Counted from the stretch's first letter, positions 1-6,721 are shown. The stretch is 9,748 nucleotides of DNA from Sphingobacteriaceae bacterium (GCA_025360355.1 JANYCL010000472.1:1-9748); one strand, 5' to 3'. Notes: generated by a model from the letters alone, not told the origin. A program made the numbers and translations.

Positions 1-90
1 ATTAAAGCTACCACCAACGAAAAATTAGGATATGTGGGAAGAGAAGAAGGCGTAAATGCTTACGCTGTTGCTTTGATCTATAAGAAGTAA
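1..90 (+). CDS. 3' end of an unidentified gene (partial)
   Basis: An open frame enters from the left edge and stops at TAA 88-90, giving 29 residues that end in NAYAVALIYKK. The start lies outside the window. I do not recognise the family. The final stretch alternates hydrophobic and small residues (AYAVALIY) before two lysines, which would suit a closing beta strand of a barrel or sandwich protein, but so short a fragment proves nothing. That it is coding at all rests on the uninterrupted frame from base 1 and on a residue composition that looks protein-like. Confidence 0.55.
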   Translation: MKATTNEKLGYVGREEGVNAYAVALIYKK

Positions 91-91
91 T

Positions 92-131
92 TTGACAATT
101 CGACAATTTGGCAATGAGACAATGAGTCGGT
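92..131. repeat. 8-bp tandem repeat array (NNGACAAT)
   Basis: Directly after the stop codon at 90 lie four consecutive 8-base units: TTGACAAT (92-99), TCGACAAT (100-107), TTGGCAAT (108-115) and GAGACAAT (116-123). A decayed fifth, GAGTCGGT, follows at 124-131. The period is exactly 8 and the CAAT end is constant in all four good units. Similar short degenerate arrays are, to my knowledge, common between genes in Bacteroidota. Function is unknown. Confidence 0.6.
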
Positions 132-161
132 GTTTGTTTGGAGATTTTTCTTCTTAGAATT

Positions 162-196
162 TTTTAGTGGGATTTTGTGCCTTTGTGTTTTAGTGG
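162..196. repeat. Degenerate T/G-rich 8-bp periodic repeat
   Basis: The 9-mer TTTTAGTGG occurs exactly twice, at 162-170 and 188-196. Between 172 and 195 three in-phase 8-base units can be read: ATTTTGTG, CCTTTGTG and TTTTAGTG. The period matches that of the array at 92-131, although the word differs. The array lies 25 bases beyond the stop codon of the minus-strand gene (its coding end is at 221). No stem-loop terminator is visible here. Confidence 0.4.
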
Positions 197-220
197 CAAA
201 AATATGGAATCACGAATGAG

Positions 221-823
221 TTAGTTCTTCGGTTTCTTCAAAAATTTTCCTTTATAAACTCCACCGCCGCTTTTGGCAATGTAAAAAACATAAACGCCTT
301 CAACTAAACCTGAAACGTTAACGGTAATTCTATCTATTACATCTCCGCTCGAAAAACCCTGCTTTCTTCCAAATCTGTCGTAAATATTTATTTCGTAATA
401 ATAATTTTTTTGTCCGTTAATAGTAATATTTAAAATATCTTCAACAGGCTCTGGATATATAAGCAAGTTGGAAAAAGTGGTAGCAATATCAACCCGTTTT
501 ACAGGCGAATAATCGGATGGGGGAATTACTATCTGATAAAAATTGGGCGTTGATTTATTCGGACTAAAATCAGTGTACTTATAATTTTCAGCAAAACTTA
601 CATTTCCGCAAAGTCCGGGATAATTATAGATCTGTTGAAGATTTAAAGAATCAGAACCCTTTAAAATTTGCCATCCCGCACAAGTAGATCCGGATAAAAC
701 TGTAAAACTTAAACGGATAGAATCAGTTAATGGGAGAGCTGTAAAATTGTAAATACGTGTTTGAGATCTAACCTGTAAAAAGCTAATTAAAAAAACAAAG
801 ATTATGAGTTTTAAAGATTTCAT
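221..823 (-). CDS. Secreted Fn3-like protein with T9SS type A sorting domain
   Basis: A 200-residue protein predicted to leave the cell by Sec and then by the type IX system. Residues 1-20 form a signal peptide (MKSLK, then a hydrophobic core) with likely cleavage near RS/QT. Residues about 22-115 look like one fibronectin-III-like beta sandwich, with a cysteine pair at C48 (STCAGWQI) and C72 (GLCGN) that could form a disulfide. Residues about 119-198 match the type A C-terminal sorting domain: LLIYPEPVEDILNI (the usual PNP has become PEP), EINIYDRFGRK, then LVEGVYVFYI and a basic tail. The ATG at 823 is chosen because it starts the signal peptide. The gene stands alone, divergent from the peptidase operon across 180 bases. 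TAACTTTA (835-842, read on the minus strand) is a one-mismatch match to the -7 word. Its ligand or role is not evident. Confidence 0.85.
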   Translation of the reverse strand: MKSLKLIIFVFLISFLQVRSQTRIYNFTALPLTDSIRLSFTVLSGSTCAGWQILKGSDSLNLQQIYNYPGLCGNVSFAENYKYTDFSPNKSTPNFYQIVIPPSDYSPVKRVDIATTFSNLLIYPEPVEDILNITINGQKNYYYEINIYDRFGRKQGFSSGDVIDRITVNVSGLVEGVYVFYIAKSGGGVYKGKFLKKPKN

Positions 824-978
824 TTTACGTAGAGTAAAGTTAGTCTATTGTATAACCTTTAGCAATGCCCGGTAACATAAATTAGTAAGAACCAAAAGTT
901 TATAACTGAAAATCCAAGCCTGAACCTAAAATGCAGAATATTGGTGCTGATTAGCTGTATCAATTACGTTTAAAATGA

Positions 979-986
979 TACCTTTA
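979..986 (+). promoter_or_regulatory. Possible -7 element of the peptidase operon
   Basis: TACCTTTA differs at one base from the Bacteroidota -7 consensus TAnnTTTG and lies 17 bases before the ATG at 1004. No convincing -33 element is seen upstream, so this is a weak candidate, supported mainly by position. Confidence 0.25.
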
Positions 987-1003
987 AGCCAAATTTTTCG
1001 AAT

Positions 1004-2395
1004 ATGGAACGCAGTCAGATCACCACTTATGTTAACGCAAACAAAGAACGTTTTTTAAACGAGTTACTCGATTTACTAAAAATCCCTTCTGTTAGTGCAG
1101 ATCCTAAATTTGCAGGTGATGTAAATAAAACAGCTGAAATGGTTAAGCAACGCTTAATTGAAGCCGGCTTAGATAAAGTTGAGATCTCAAAAACAAAAGG
1201 TTTTCCTGTAGTGTATGGAGAAAAAATAATTGACCCTAAAAAACCTACAGTTATTGTTTACGGACATTACGATGTGCAGCCTCCGGATCCATTGGAGTTG
1301 TGGGATTCACCACCGTTTGAACCTGTAATTAAAAAAACTGCTTTACATCCTGATGGTGCAATTTTCGCGCGTGGTTCTTGTGATGATAAAGGACAAATGT
1401 ACATGCACGTAAAAGCTTTCGAATTCATGATGAAAAGCGGAACGCTTCCTTGCAATGTAAAATTCATGATAGAAGGTGAAGAAGAAGTTGGCTCTGCTAA
1501 TCTTGGTCCATGGATAGTAGAAAATAAAAACCGATTACAAGGTGATGTAATTTTAATTTCAGATACATCCATGATCGCAAATGATACTCCGTCAATTGAT
1601 GTTGGATTACGCGGTTTAGCTTATATGGAAGTTGAAATTACAGGACCAAACCGCGATCTTCATAGCGGCGTTTATGGTGGCGCAGTTGCAAATCCCGTGA
1701 ATGTACTTTGTAAAATGATAGCATCTTGTCATGATGAAAATAATCACATTACCATTCCCGGTTTTTATAATGATGTTGTTGAATTAACCGAAGCCGAAAG
1801 AAAAGAAATGGCAAATGCACCATTTAATTTAGCCGACTTTAAAAAAGATCTGAATGTTGCAGAAGAGCAAGGTGAAAAAGGATATTCAACTATTGAGCGT
1901 ACAGGAATTCGTCCGACCTTAGATGTAAATGGAATTTGGGGCGGATATACAGGTGAAGGTGCAAAAACAGTTTTACCTGGGAAAGCGTTTGCAAAAATTA
2001 GTATGCGTTTAGTTCCGAATCAGAGTTCAGATACAATAAGTAATTTATTTCAAAAACATTTCGAAAGTATTGCTCCTAAATCTGTAAAAATAAAAGTTAC
2101 GCATCATCACGGCGGAGAGCCTGTTGTTGTATCACAAAACTCTGCAGCGTTTAAAGCAGCAAGTATGGCATTGGAAGAATCTTATGGTAAAAAACCTGTG
2201 CCAACACGAGGTGGTGGAAGTATTCCTATTGTCGCTTTATTTAAAAAAGAATTAGGTTTAGATAGTATTTTAATGGGCTTTGGTTTAGATACAGATGCAT
2301 TGCATTCGCCAAACGAACATTATGGTTTGTTCAATTACTATAAGGGAATTGAAACTATTCCATTGTTCTACAAAAATTACATGGCTAATAAGTAA
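1004..2395 (+). CDS. M20-family dipeptidase (carnosinase-like metallopeptidase)
   Basis: A 463-residue cytoplasmic enzyme (no signal peptide) of peptidase family M20, closest in pattern to the carnosinase/CNDP-like dipeptidases. These cleave dipeptides or the last bond of short peptides with two divalent metal ions. All expected active-site residues are visible: metal ligand H88 and catalytic-support D90 in VYGHYDVQP, bridging D127 in GSCDDKGQ, general base E160 and ligand E161 in EGEEEVGS, D187 in ISDTS, and H434 in HSPNEH. H220 in DLHSGVYGG is the lid-domain histidine that reaches the neighbouring subunit's site in the dimer. Residues about 205-360 form the inserted dimerisation domain. Length is normal and nothing is broken. 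The stop codon (TAA 2393-2395) shares its last A with the ATG of the next gene, so translation is probably coupled. Exact substrate cannot be told from sequence. Confidence 0.93.
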   Translation: MERSQITTYVNANKERFLNELLDLLKIPSVSADPKFAGDVNKTAEMVKQRLIEAGLDKVEISKTKGFPVVYGEKIIDPKKPTVIVYGHYDVQPPDPLELWDSPPFEPVIKKTALHPDGAIFARGSCDDKGQMYMHVKAFEFMMKSGTLPCNVKFMIEGEEEVGSANLGPWIVENKNRLQGDVILISDTSMIANDTPSIDVGLRGLAYMEVEITGPNRDLHSGVYGGAVANPVNVLCKMIASCHDENNHITIPGFYNDVVELTEAERKEMANAPFNLADFKKDLNVAEEQGEKGYSTIERTGIRPTLDVNGIWGGYTGEGAKTVLPGKAFAKISMRLVPNQSSDTISNLFQKHFESIAPKSVKIKVTHHHGGEPVVVSQNSAAFKAASMALEESYGKKPVPTRGGGSIPIVALFKKELGLDSILMGFGLDTDALHSPNEHYGLFNYYKGIETIPLFYKNYMANK

Positions 2396-2652
2396 TGAGT
2401 GTTTCTGATTGGATCGCAACTATTGGAGTAACCATTTTACTTGTTGGTTTCGGATTAAATCTTGTTAAGGTCATAACTGCCGATTCTTATTTATATCTCT
2501 CACTTAATTTTTTGGGATCTTTCTTAGCGGGTATTTCAGCAATGATGATTCATTTGGTTCCATTCATTGTCTTGGAAGCAGTTTGGGCATTAGTATCTTT
2601 GTTCGCGATCATAAAAAAAGTTAGTGATCTCACTAAAAAAGAAAATGAATAA
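2395..2652 (+). CDS. Small three-helix membrane protein (CBU_0592-like)
   Basis: An 85-residue hydrophobic protein with three likely membrane helices at about residues 6-27, 32-51 and 55-73, and a charged lysine-rich cytoplasmic-type tail (KKVSDLTKKENE). The pattern (GVTILLVGFGLN, LNFLGSFLAGISA, EAVWALVSLF) resembles the small CBU_0592-like membrane proteins found widely in bacteria, whose function is unknown. The family assignment is from memory of the pattern and is tentative. The gene overlaps the peptidase stop by one base (TAATG) and overlaps the following lipoprotein gene by 8 bases, so it is the middle member of a translationally coupled unit. Confidence 0.8.
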   Translation: MSVSDWIATIGVTILLVGFGLNLVKVITADSYLYLSLNFLGSFLAGISAMMIHLVPFIVLEAVWALVSLFAIIKKVSDLTKKENE

Positions 2653-3100
2653 ATTCAGATTCCTAATATTAATCAGTGCATTTTTCTTTTTTAATTCCTG
2701 TAAAGATTTTAAAGAAGTAGAAGTAACAGGCGTAAAAAGTTTCAGATTAACGAAAGTTGGTCAGGATGGAATTGAAGGCGAAGTTATTTTAGGAATTAAA
2801 AATCCGAACTCATATGGTTTTTCAATTTATCCGTCCGAATTTGATGTGGTTTATAGCGGGATAAAAATGGGGAAAGCCCGTTTGCATAAACGAGTTCACA
2901 TCGATGGGAACAGTGAAAAACTTTATGTTTTTAAACTAAAAACATCTCTAAAGAACATGAACTTAATGGATGTAATGAGCCTTATGAATGGGGGCAATAT
3001 GGGTAGGATAGAGGCAAAAGGCGACCTAAAAGCAGGGAAATTCTACCTAAAAAAGCGGGTCCCGGTGAATATTTCAGAAAAAATCGGTCTAGGAGGCTAG
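2645..3100 (+). CDS. LEA type 2-like lipoprotein
   Basis: A 151-residue predicted lipoprotein. Residues 1-18 are a lipoprotein signal peptide (MNKFRF, hydrophobic run, FFNS) followed by C19, the likely lipidated cysteine. Residues about 25-145 resemble the LEA type 2 / WHy beta-sandwich fold, with the tell-tale stretch GIKNPNSYGFSIYPSEFDV, then GIKMGKARL and a lysine-rich C-terminal strand (KGDLKAGKFYLKKRVPV). Proteins of this kind in Bacteroidota are envelope lipoproteins without a known reaction. I chose the ATG at 2645 over an in-frame GTG at 2624, because the longer form would put ISLKKK in front of the signal peptide and overlap the upstream gene by 29 bases instead of 8. C19 is followed by KDFKE, which only partly resembles known surface-export signals, so which face of the membrane it occupies is open. 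Confidence 0.82.
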   Translation: MNKFRFLILISAFFFFNSCKDFKEVEVTGVKSFRLTKVGQDGIEGEVILGIKNPNSYGFSIYPSEFDVVYSGIKMGKARLHKRVHIDGNSEKLYVFKLKTSLKNMNLMDVMSLMNGGNMGRIEAKGDLKAGKFYLKKRVPVNISEKIGLGG

Positions 3101-3163
3101 TTTTTAACAATTTATGTAACCTTTGTTAATATCTTAGCGTAAGAATAACAAAACCCCAATGCC

Positions 3164-3748
3164 ATGTCCGAACCGGACTTAATAACGGCCTGTTTAAAAA
3201 ACGACAAAATTGCTAAAAAACAATTTTACGAAACTTATTATACCCAATTAGCAGTTATTGCATTACGATATTCTAAAAACAAAGAGCAAAGCACCGAGAT
3301 AATACAAAAGGGTTTTGCTTTTTTATTTTCAAACCTTCACAAATTTAAATCTAACGGAAAGCTTACACTTCAGCAATGGTTGCAGGAAGAGTTCATTGTT
3401 TTTTGTGTAGAGTTTATCCGCAATATCAGAAGTGAATATTATGTTGCGAGTACAGTACGTGTAACAGATACTCCTGTAAAAACCTATGATCTTTTTGTGG
3501 ACAGTACATTAACTGATTTTAAAAGTGTTGATTTTGATGTGTTGATAAGATCGTTGCAGCAATTGGTTCCGTCGCAGCGTTTAATATTTAATCTTCACAT
3601 AGTAGAAGAATATGACTTGAGAAAGGCCGCAGAAATATTAGAAGCAAGCGAACAAACAGTAAAAGCGAATCTCGAAAAAGCGAAGTATAATCTTCAGAAA
3701 AATATTGATAAAAATAATAAATCGTTGAAGAATGAGCAGTTTGTTTAG
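3164..3748 (+). CDS. Divergent ECF-type RNA polymerase sigma factor
   Basis: A 194-residue protein with the two-domain layout of ECF sigma factors. Region 2 covers about residues 5-90 (DLITACLKNDKIAKKQFYETYY, LRYSKN, IIQKGFAFLFSNLHKFK, QQWLQEEF) and region 4 about 126-180 (LQQLVPSQRLIFNLHIVEEY, AAEILEASEQTVKANLEKAKYNLQK, the last being the DNA-binding helix-turn-helix). Region 2 is eroded: the usual acidic AED before the I/L-Q motif reads STE, and the asparagine usual in the helix after the tryptophan is missing (EEFIVFCVEFIRN). It may therefore recognise an unusual promoter or bind core polymerase weakly. Its 3' end overlaps the next gene by 17 bases, which is typical of a sigma factor and its regulator. 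AACCTTTG (3118-3125) upstream is a near match to the -7 word. The family call is secure; the regulon is unknown. Confidence 0.83.
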   Translation: MSEPDLITACLKNDKIAKKQFYETYYTQLAVIALRYSKNKEQSTEIIQKGFAFLFSNLHKFKSNGKLTLQQWLQEEFIVFCVEFIRNIRSEYYVASTVRVTDTPVKTYDLFVDSTLTDFKSVDFDVLIRSLQQLVPSQRLIFNLHIVEEYDLRKAAEILEASEQTVKANLEKAKYNLQKNIDKNNKSLKNEQFV

Positions 3749-4445
3749 TTACGAATTAGACGAAGCACAAATTCGTTTAACCTTACAGAACAGTAAGGCT
3801 GTTGATTATCATGAATCCATGTGGGATGATTTTGAAAGTAATTTTGTGGAGAGTTCTGTAAATCATAGTCAAACCAAATTTAAATTACCCGATTTTCATT
3901 TAAACATTAACCGTAATGTGGTTCTACCTGTAATTTTTATTGCAGCTCTTGTTGGGATCTCGGCCATCATGTTAAGTTTTATCGATTTTAAAACCAATGC
4001 TCCTAAAGAAGTTGAGAAAAGTTTAATTCCGAACCCCAATAATTTTAAGCCTTCTGCTAAAACTACTGTTTTGGTTACAAAAGAACCCGCAAAGATGGTT
4101 CCTGTACCAGTTAAAACTGATTCTGTAAAACTTGCAATAAACCCGGTGGTTAATACCCAAACCCGGGTAGCCTTAAATAACAACATTGGTAATAATGTAA
4201 ATTCAGCTATTCAAACGCCTACGGTTAATCAGGCAAGGGTTGCAGTAACGGATACAGGTTCAATGGTAAAAACAGAGAATCAGCCTGTGCTAAATACAAT
4301 TAACCAGAGTTATCCGGGCAAAACCCGCAAAAGACGCCGTAAAATTCCAACCGAGCAAATAGAAACCATTAAGGCCCCCTCTATTTTAGGCCTTGAAACA
4401 TCTACCAAGGAAAAGGAACCTGAGCTTGAGATAAAGCTTAACTAA
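3732..4445 (+). CDS. Single-pass membrane protein, probable anti-sigma partner
   Basis: A 237-residue protein with no family that I recognise. Residues 1-60 are a soluble N-terminal part containing ESMWDDFESNF, which resembles the short W..(F/M)E motif in the cytoplasmic parts of Bacteroidota anti-sigma-like proteins. Residues about 62-84 are one clear membrane helix (NVVLPVIFIAALVGISAIML...). From about 86 to 195 follows a low-complexity stretch rich in Asn, Thr, Pro, Val and Lys, likely unstructured, then a basic cluster KTRKRRRK (197-204) and a mixed-charge tail. The gene starts inside the sigma-factor gene (17-base overlap), so the two are probably made in fixed ratio. By position and topology it is probably the membrane anchor that restrains the sigma factor. 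It has no zinc-binding anti-sigma motif, so this role is inference. Confidence 0.7.
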   Translation: MSSLFSYELDEAQIRLTLQNSKAVDYHESMWDDFESNFVESSVNHSQTKFKLPDFHLNINRNVVLPVIFIAALVGISAIMLSFIDFKTNAPKEVEKSLIPNPNNFKPSAKTTVLVTKEPAKMVPVPVKTDSVKLAINPVVNTQTRVALNNNIGNNVNSAIQTPTVNQARVAVTDTGSMVKTENQPVLNTINQSYPGKTRKRRRKIPTEQIETIKAPSILGLETSTKEKEPELEIKLN

Positions 4446-4541
4446 CCTCAAATAAGATAGGGTTCTTCAATTATGGGTATTTATTTATGGTAAACCCAAC
4501 CTTACATCCTTTTAATACGTGTTATTTTTAGACCAAATTTT

Positions 4542-4556
4542 AGTATCTTTGATACT
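4542..4556 (+). promoter_or_regulatory. -7 promoter element inside an inverted repeat
   Basis: TATCTTTG (4544-4551) matches the Bacteroidota -7 consensus TAnnTTTG exactly and lies 21 bases before the ATG at 4573. It is embedded in a perfect inverted repeat, AGTATC (4542-4547), TTT, GATACT (4551-4556). No good -33 element is seen. This is probably the promoter of the paralogous cargo pair. A binding protein at the palindrome would cover the -7 element, but the repeat could also be chance. Confidence 0.45.
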
Positions 4557-4572
4557 CATAAAAAACCACGAT

Positions 4573-5604
4573 ATGAAAAAACTTTACTTTTCTTTTATAA
4601 TGATCTTTGGCGGCTTAACAGTAAGCAACGCTCAATTATTAACCCAAAGCAATCATGCTCCTGTTGTAGGTGATAAGTATGATATGTACGAAATTGATTC
4701 AACTGGGGTAACTCCAGGAGCTTCCGGAGGTAGTGCCATTTGGAATTTCACAGCAACTCCAACCAGAACAACTATTTTGGTTACTAACAATTACACTACA
4801 GCTGCTTCAATTACAAGCGGAAGTATTTATCCTGTAGCTTCAGTTGCCAAAGTCAATAATTCAGGTAAGAATTTTTATACAAGCAGCGGCACTGCATTAA
4901 ATTTCTGGGGAGGTAATATCACTATCCAGACAACAAGTGCTGATTATGTATTTTCGAACGCGGCCATTCAGGCAAAATATCCGATGAGTTTAGGAACAAC
5001 TACAAATAGTGCTTTTACCGGTACTGTTTATTCGGCGCTCGGAAATGGATCCATTTCTAACGGAACAGCTACATGTTTAGGAGACGGAACCGGAACACTT
5101 AATCTGCCTTTAAGAAGTTTTAGCAATGTAATAAAGGTTATGACCTATACTAAATTTGAGTTTGCGGTTTCAATTGCAACCGGTACTGTTACTCAATTGA
5201 ACTATGATTATTATTCTCCTTTGACAAAGTTTCCATTATTTACCATAACCAGCTCAACCATTTCTTCAAACCTTGCGGCTGATGTATATTCTACAATTGC
5301 ATTATTAAATAAAGATTATCAATACGTTGGTATTAACGAAAGTGTAAAAGAGATCGCAAGTTTAAATATTTTCCCAAATCCTGCTAAAAACAATTTTACT
5401 TTAAGTTTTGTGAATGAAAATGCTGATATTGTTTCTTATGAGTTAACAAATACATTAGGACAAAGCATTAAAAAAGAAAATTTAGGAAACGAAAAGGGTT
5501 TAGTAAACTACAACATTAATATTACAGATGTACAAGCAGGGGTTTATTTTGTAAAAGTAAACTCAGGTTTAAGATCTTCAACAAAAAAAATAACAATTCA
5601 ATAA
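4573..5604 (+). CDS. Secreted T9SS type A cargo protein, first of a tandem pair
   Basis: A 343-residue protein with a signal peptide at residues 1-20 (MKKLYFSFIMIFGGLTVSNA/Q) and a type A T9SS sorting domain in the last 80 or so residues (LNIFPNPAKNNFTLSFVNEN, YELTNTLGQS, VQAGVYFVKV, KKITIQ). The mature region of about 235 residues is Thr/Ser/Asn-rich, seems all-beta, and has no domain I can name. It shares many blocks with the next gene, among them LTQ.NHAP.VGD, TPG..G, YPMSLG..TNS, GTGTL.LP and YDYYS.L.K.PL.TI. I chose the ATG at 4573 rather than an in-frame GTG at 4519, because it gives a normal signal peptide and lies just after the -7 element, which the longer form would include. Only 27 bases separate it from its paralogue, so the two are probably one transcript. 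Predicted location is the cell surface or medium; function is unknown. Confidence 0.85.
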   Translation: MKKLYFSFIMIFGGLTVSNAQLLTQSNHAPVVGDKYDMYEIDSTGVTPGASGGSAIWNFTATPTRTTILVTNNYTTAASITSGSIYPVASVAKVNNSGKNFYTSSGTALNFWGGNITIQTTSADYVFSNAAIQAKYPMSLGTTTNSAFTGTVYSALGNGSISNGTATCLGDGTGTLNLPLRSFSNVIKVMTYTKFEFAVSIATGTVTQLNYDYYSPLTKFPLFTITSSTISSNLAADVYSTIALLNKDYQYVGINESVKEIASLNIFPNPAKNNFTLSFVNENADIVSYELTNTLGQSIKKENLGNEKGLVNYNINITDVQAGVYFVKVNSGLRSSTKKITIQ

Positions 5605-5631
5605 ATAATAACCAATAAAACAAAACATAAA

Positions 5632-6660
5632 ATGAAAAAAATCTACTCTTTATTTGCAGCTGTAATATGTATTAGCAGCTTAAACGCACAAACTTTAACA
5701 CAGGCGAATCATGCACCGATTGTTGGTGATGCTTTTCAAACAGTTGATTGCAGCTCCGTGGGTATTACTCCCGGTGGAGTTGGTGCAGGTCAAACCTGGA
5801 ATTATTCTTCGATGACTGTTTTAACCACAACAACATCTTATAATGGCATTACAGTTGCTTCTACTCCAAGCGCGGCTAATTATCCTTCTGCAAGTGTAGC
5901 GGTATCAAGCTCAACTGCAAACAATGCTTATTATTCTTCAACTGCAACTTCCTTAAAATATTGGGGTGGTGATATTAAAGTTGGTGGACAAGCTGTAGTA
6001 ATGGGTTATTCATCACCTGCTTTTTATACTGCATATCCTATGTCATTAGGTTCTTCTACAAATTCATCAGTTTCCGGTACATTAACATCAATTGCTGGTC
6101 CCGGAACTTTTGCAGGAACAAATACAGTAACAGGAACAGGTACCGGAACTTTAATGTTACCCGGAGGGTATAATTTCAATACCGTACTTAAAGTTACTAC
6201 TAATACAGCTTTATCTTTTACTACAGGTTTGGGTAATGGTACTTATGCTCAAAATAAATATGATTATTACTCTGGATTATCGAAATATCCTTTGCTAACT
6301 ATATCAAACGAAACGATCGTTTCATTAGCAGGAACAACTACCGAAACAGTGGTTACTTTAAACAACAATTACAAAACTGTAAGTATTACTGAGAATACAC
6401 AGAACGTTTTAAATAATGTAAGTGTGTATCCTAATCCTGCTAAAGACAATGTGAGTTTAAATTTTGTAAATGAGAATTCTGAAAACGCATCTTATCAAAT
6501 TATCAATGTAATTGGTCAAAGTGTTAGAACGCAAAATATTCCTGCGGCTAAAGGCGAAACTACTTACAACGTTAATTTAAGTGGTATCGAAAGCGGTATT
6601 TATTTTATAAAACTGACTGTTGGAAATAAAACAGCGGTAAATAAAATCACTGTACAGTAA
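5632..6660 (+). CDS. Secreted T9SS type A cargo protein, second of a tandem pair
   Basis: A 342-residue paralogue of the preceding gene, similar along its whole length. Residues 1-19 are a signal peptide (MKKIYSLFAAVICISSLNA/Q). The mature part begins TLTQANHAPIVGD and repeats the shared blocks SVGITPG, KYWGGDI, YPMSLGSSTNS, GTGTGTLMLPGG, KYDYYSGLSKYPLLTIS. The type A sorting domain occupies about residues 262-342 (VSVYPNPAKDNVSLNFVNEN, IINVIGQS, GIESGIYFIKL, NKITVQ). No enzyme motif is visible in the shared region. It has no separate promoter in the 27-base gap and is followed by a strong terminator, so it probably ends the operon. The pair most likely arose by tandem duplication followed by considerable divergence, with the sorting domain and the block motifs best kept. 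Confidence 0.87.
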   Translation: MKKIYSLFAAVICISSLNAQTLTQANHAPIVGDAFQTVDCSSVGITPGGVGAGQTWNYSSMTVLTTTTSYNGITVASTPSAANYPSASVAVSSSTANNAYYSSTATSLKYWGGDIKVGGQAVVMGYSSPAFYTAYPMSLGSSTNSSVSGTLTSIAGPGTFAGTNTVTGTGTGTLMLPGGYNFNTVLKVTTNTALSFTTGLGNGTYAQNKYDYYSGLSKYPLLTISNETIVSLAGTTTETVVTLNNNYKTVSITENTQNVLNNVSVYPNPAKDNVSLNFVNENSENASYQIINVIGQSVRTQNIPAAKGETTYNVNLSGIESGIYFIKLTVGNKTAVNKITVQ

Positions 6661-6688
6661 ATAGTAATTTTAAAAAGCAGTCACTGTC

Positions 6689-6718
6689 ATGCTGACCGCC
6701 GAAGGCGCAAATCAGCAT
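6689..6718. repeat. Nested hairpin repeat element
   Basis: Outer arms ATGCTGA (6689-6695) and TCAGCAT (6712-6718) enclose an inner perfect stem CGCC-GAA-GGCG (6697-6707). Flanked by CACTGTC on the left and CTC on the right, it resembles the abundant GTCATGCTGA...CATCTC intergenic hairpins I associate with Bacteroidota genomes. It lies between the stop at 6660 and the terminator, so it would form in the 3' end of the transcript. Confidence 0.6.
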
Positions 6719-6721
6719 CTC

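Noticed and set aside
1267..1572. 101-codon open frame on the minus strand
   Set aside because: It lies wholly inside the M20 peptidase gene, over its active-site motifs, and its translation has no protein-like pattern or signal.
2624..2644. GTG-initiated 7-residue extension of the LEA2-like lipoprotein
   Set aside because: The ATG at 2645 gives a standard lipoprotein signal peptide and a short overlap with the upstream gene.
3896..4186. 96-codon open frame on the minus strand
   Set aside because: Antisense to the membrane-helix and low-complexity part of the sigma partner; hydrophobicity mirrors the opposite strand and no independent start signal is seen.
4474..4498. TGGGT...ACCCA as a terminator after the sigma partner gene
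   Set aside because: Only a 5-bp stem with a 15-base loop and no T-tract following; too weak to call.
4519..4572. GTG-initiated 18-residue extension of the first cargo protein
   Set aside because: It would place a second hydrophobic stretch before a complete signal peptide and would include the -7 promoter element in the coding region.
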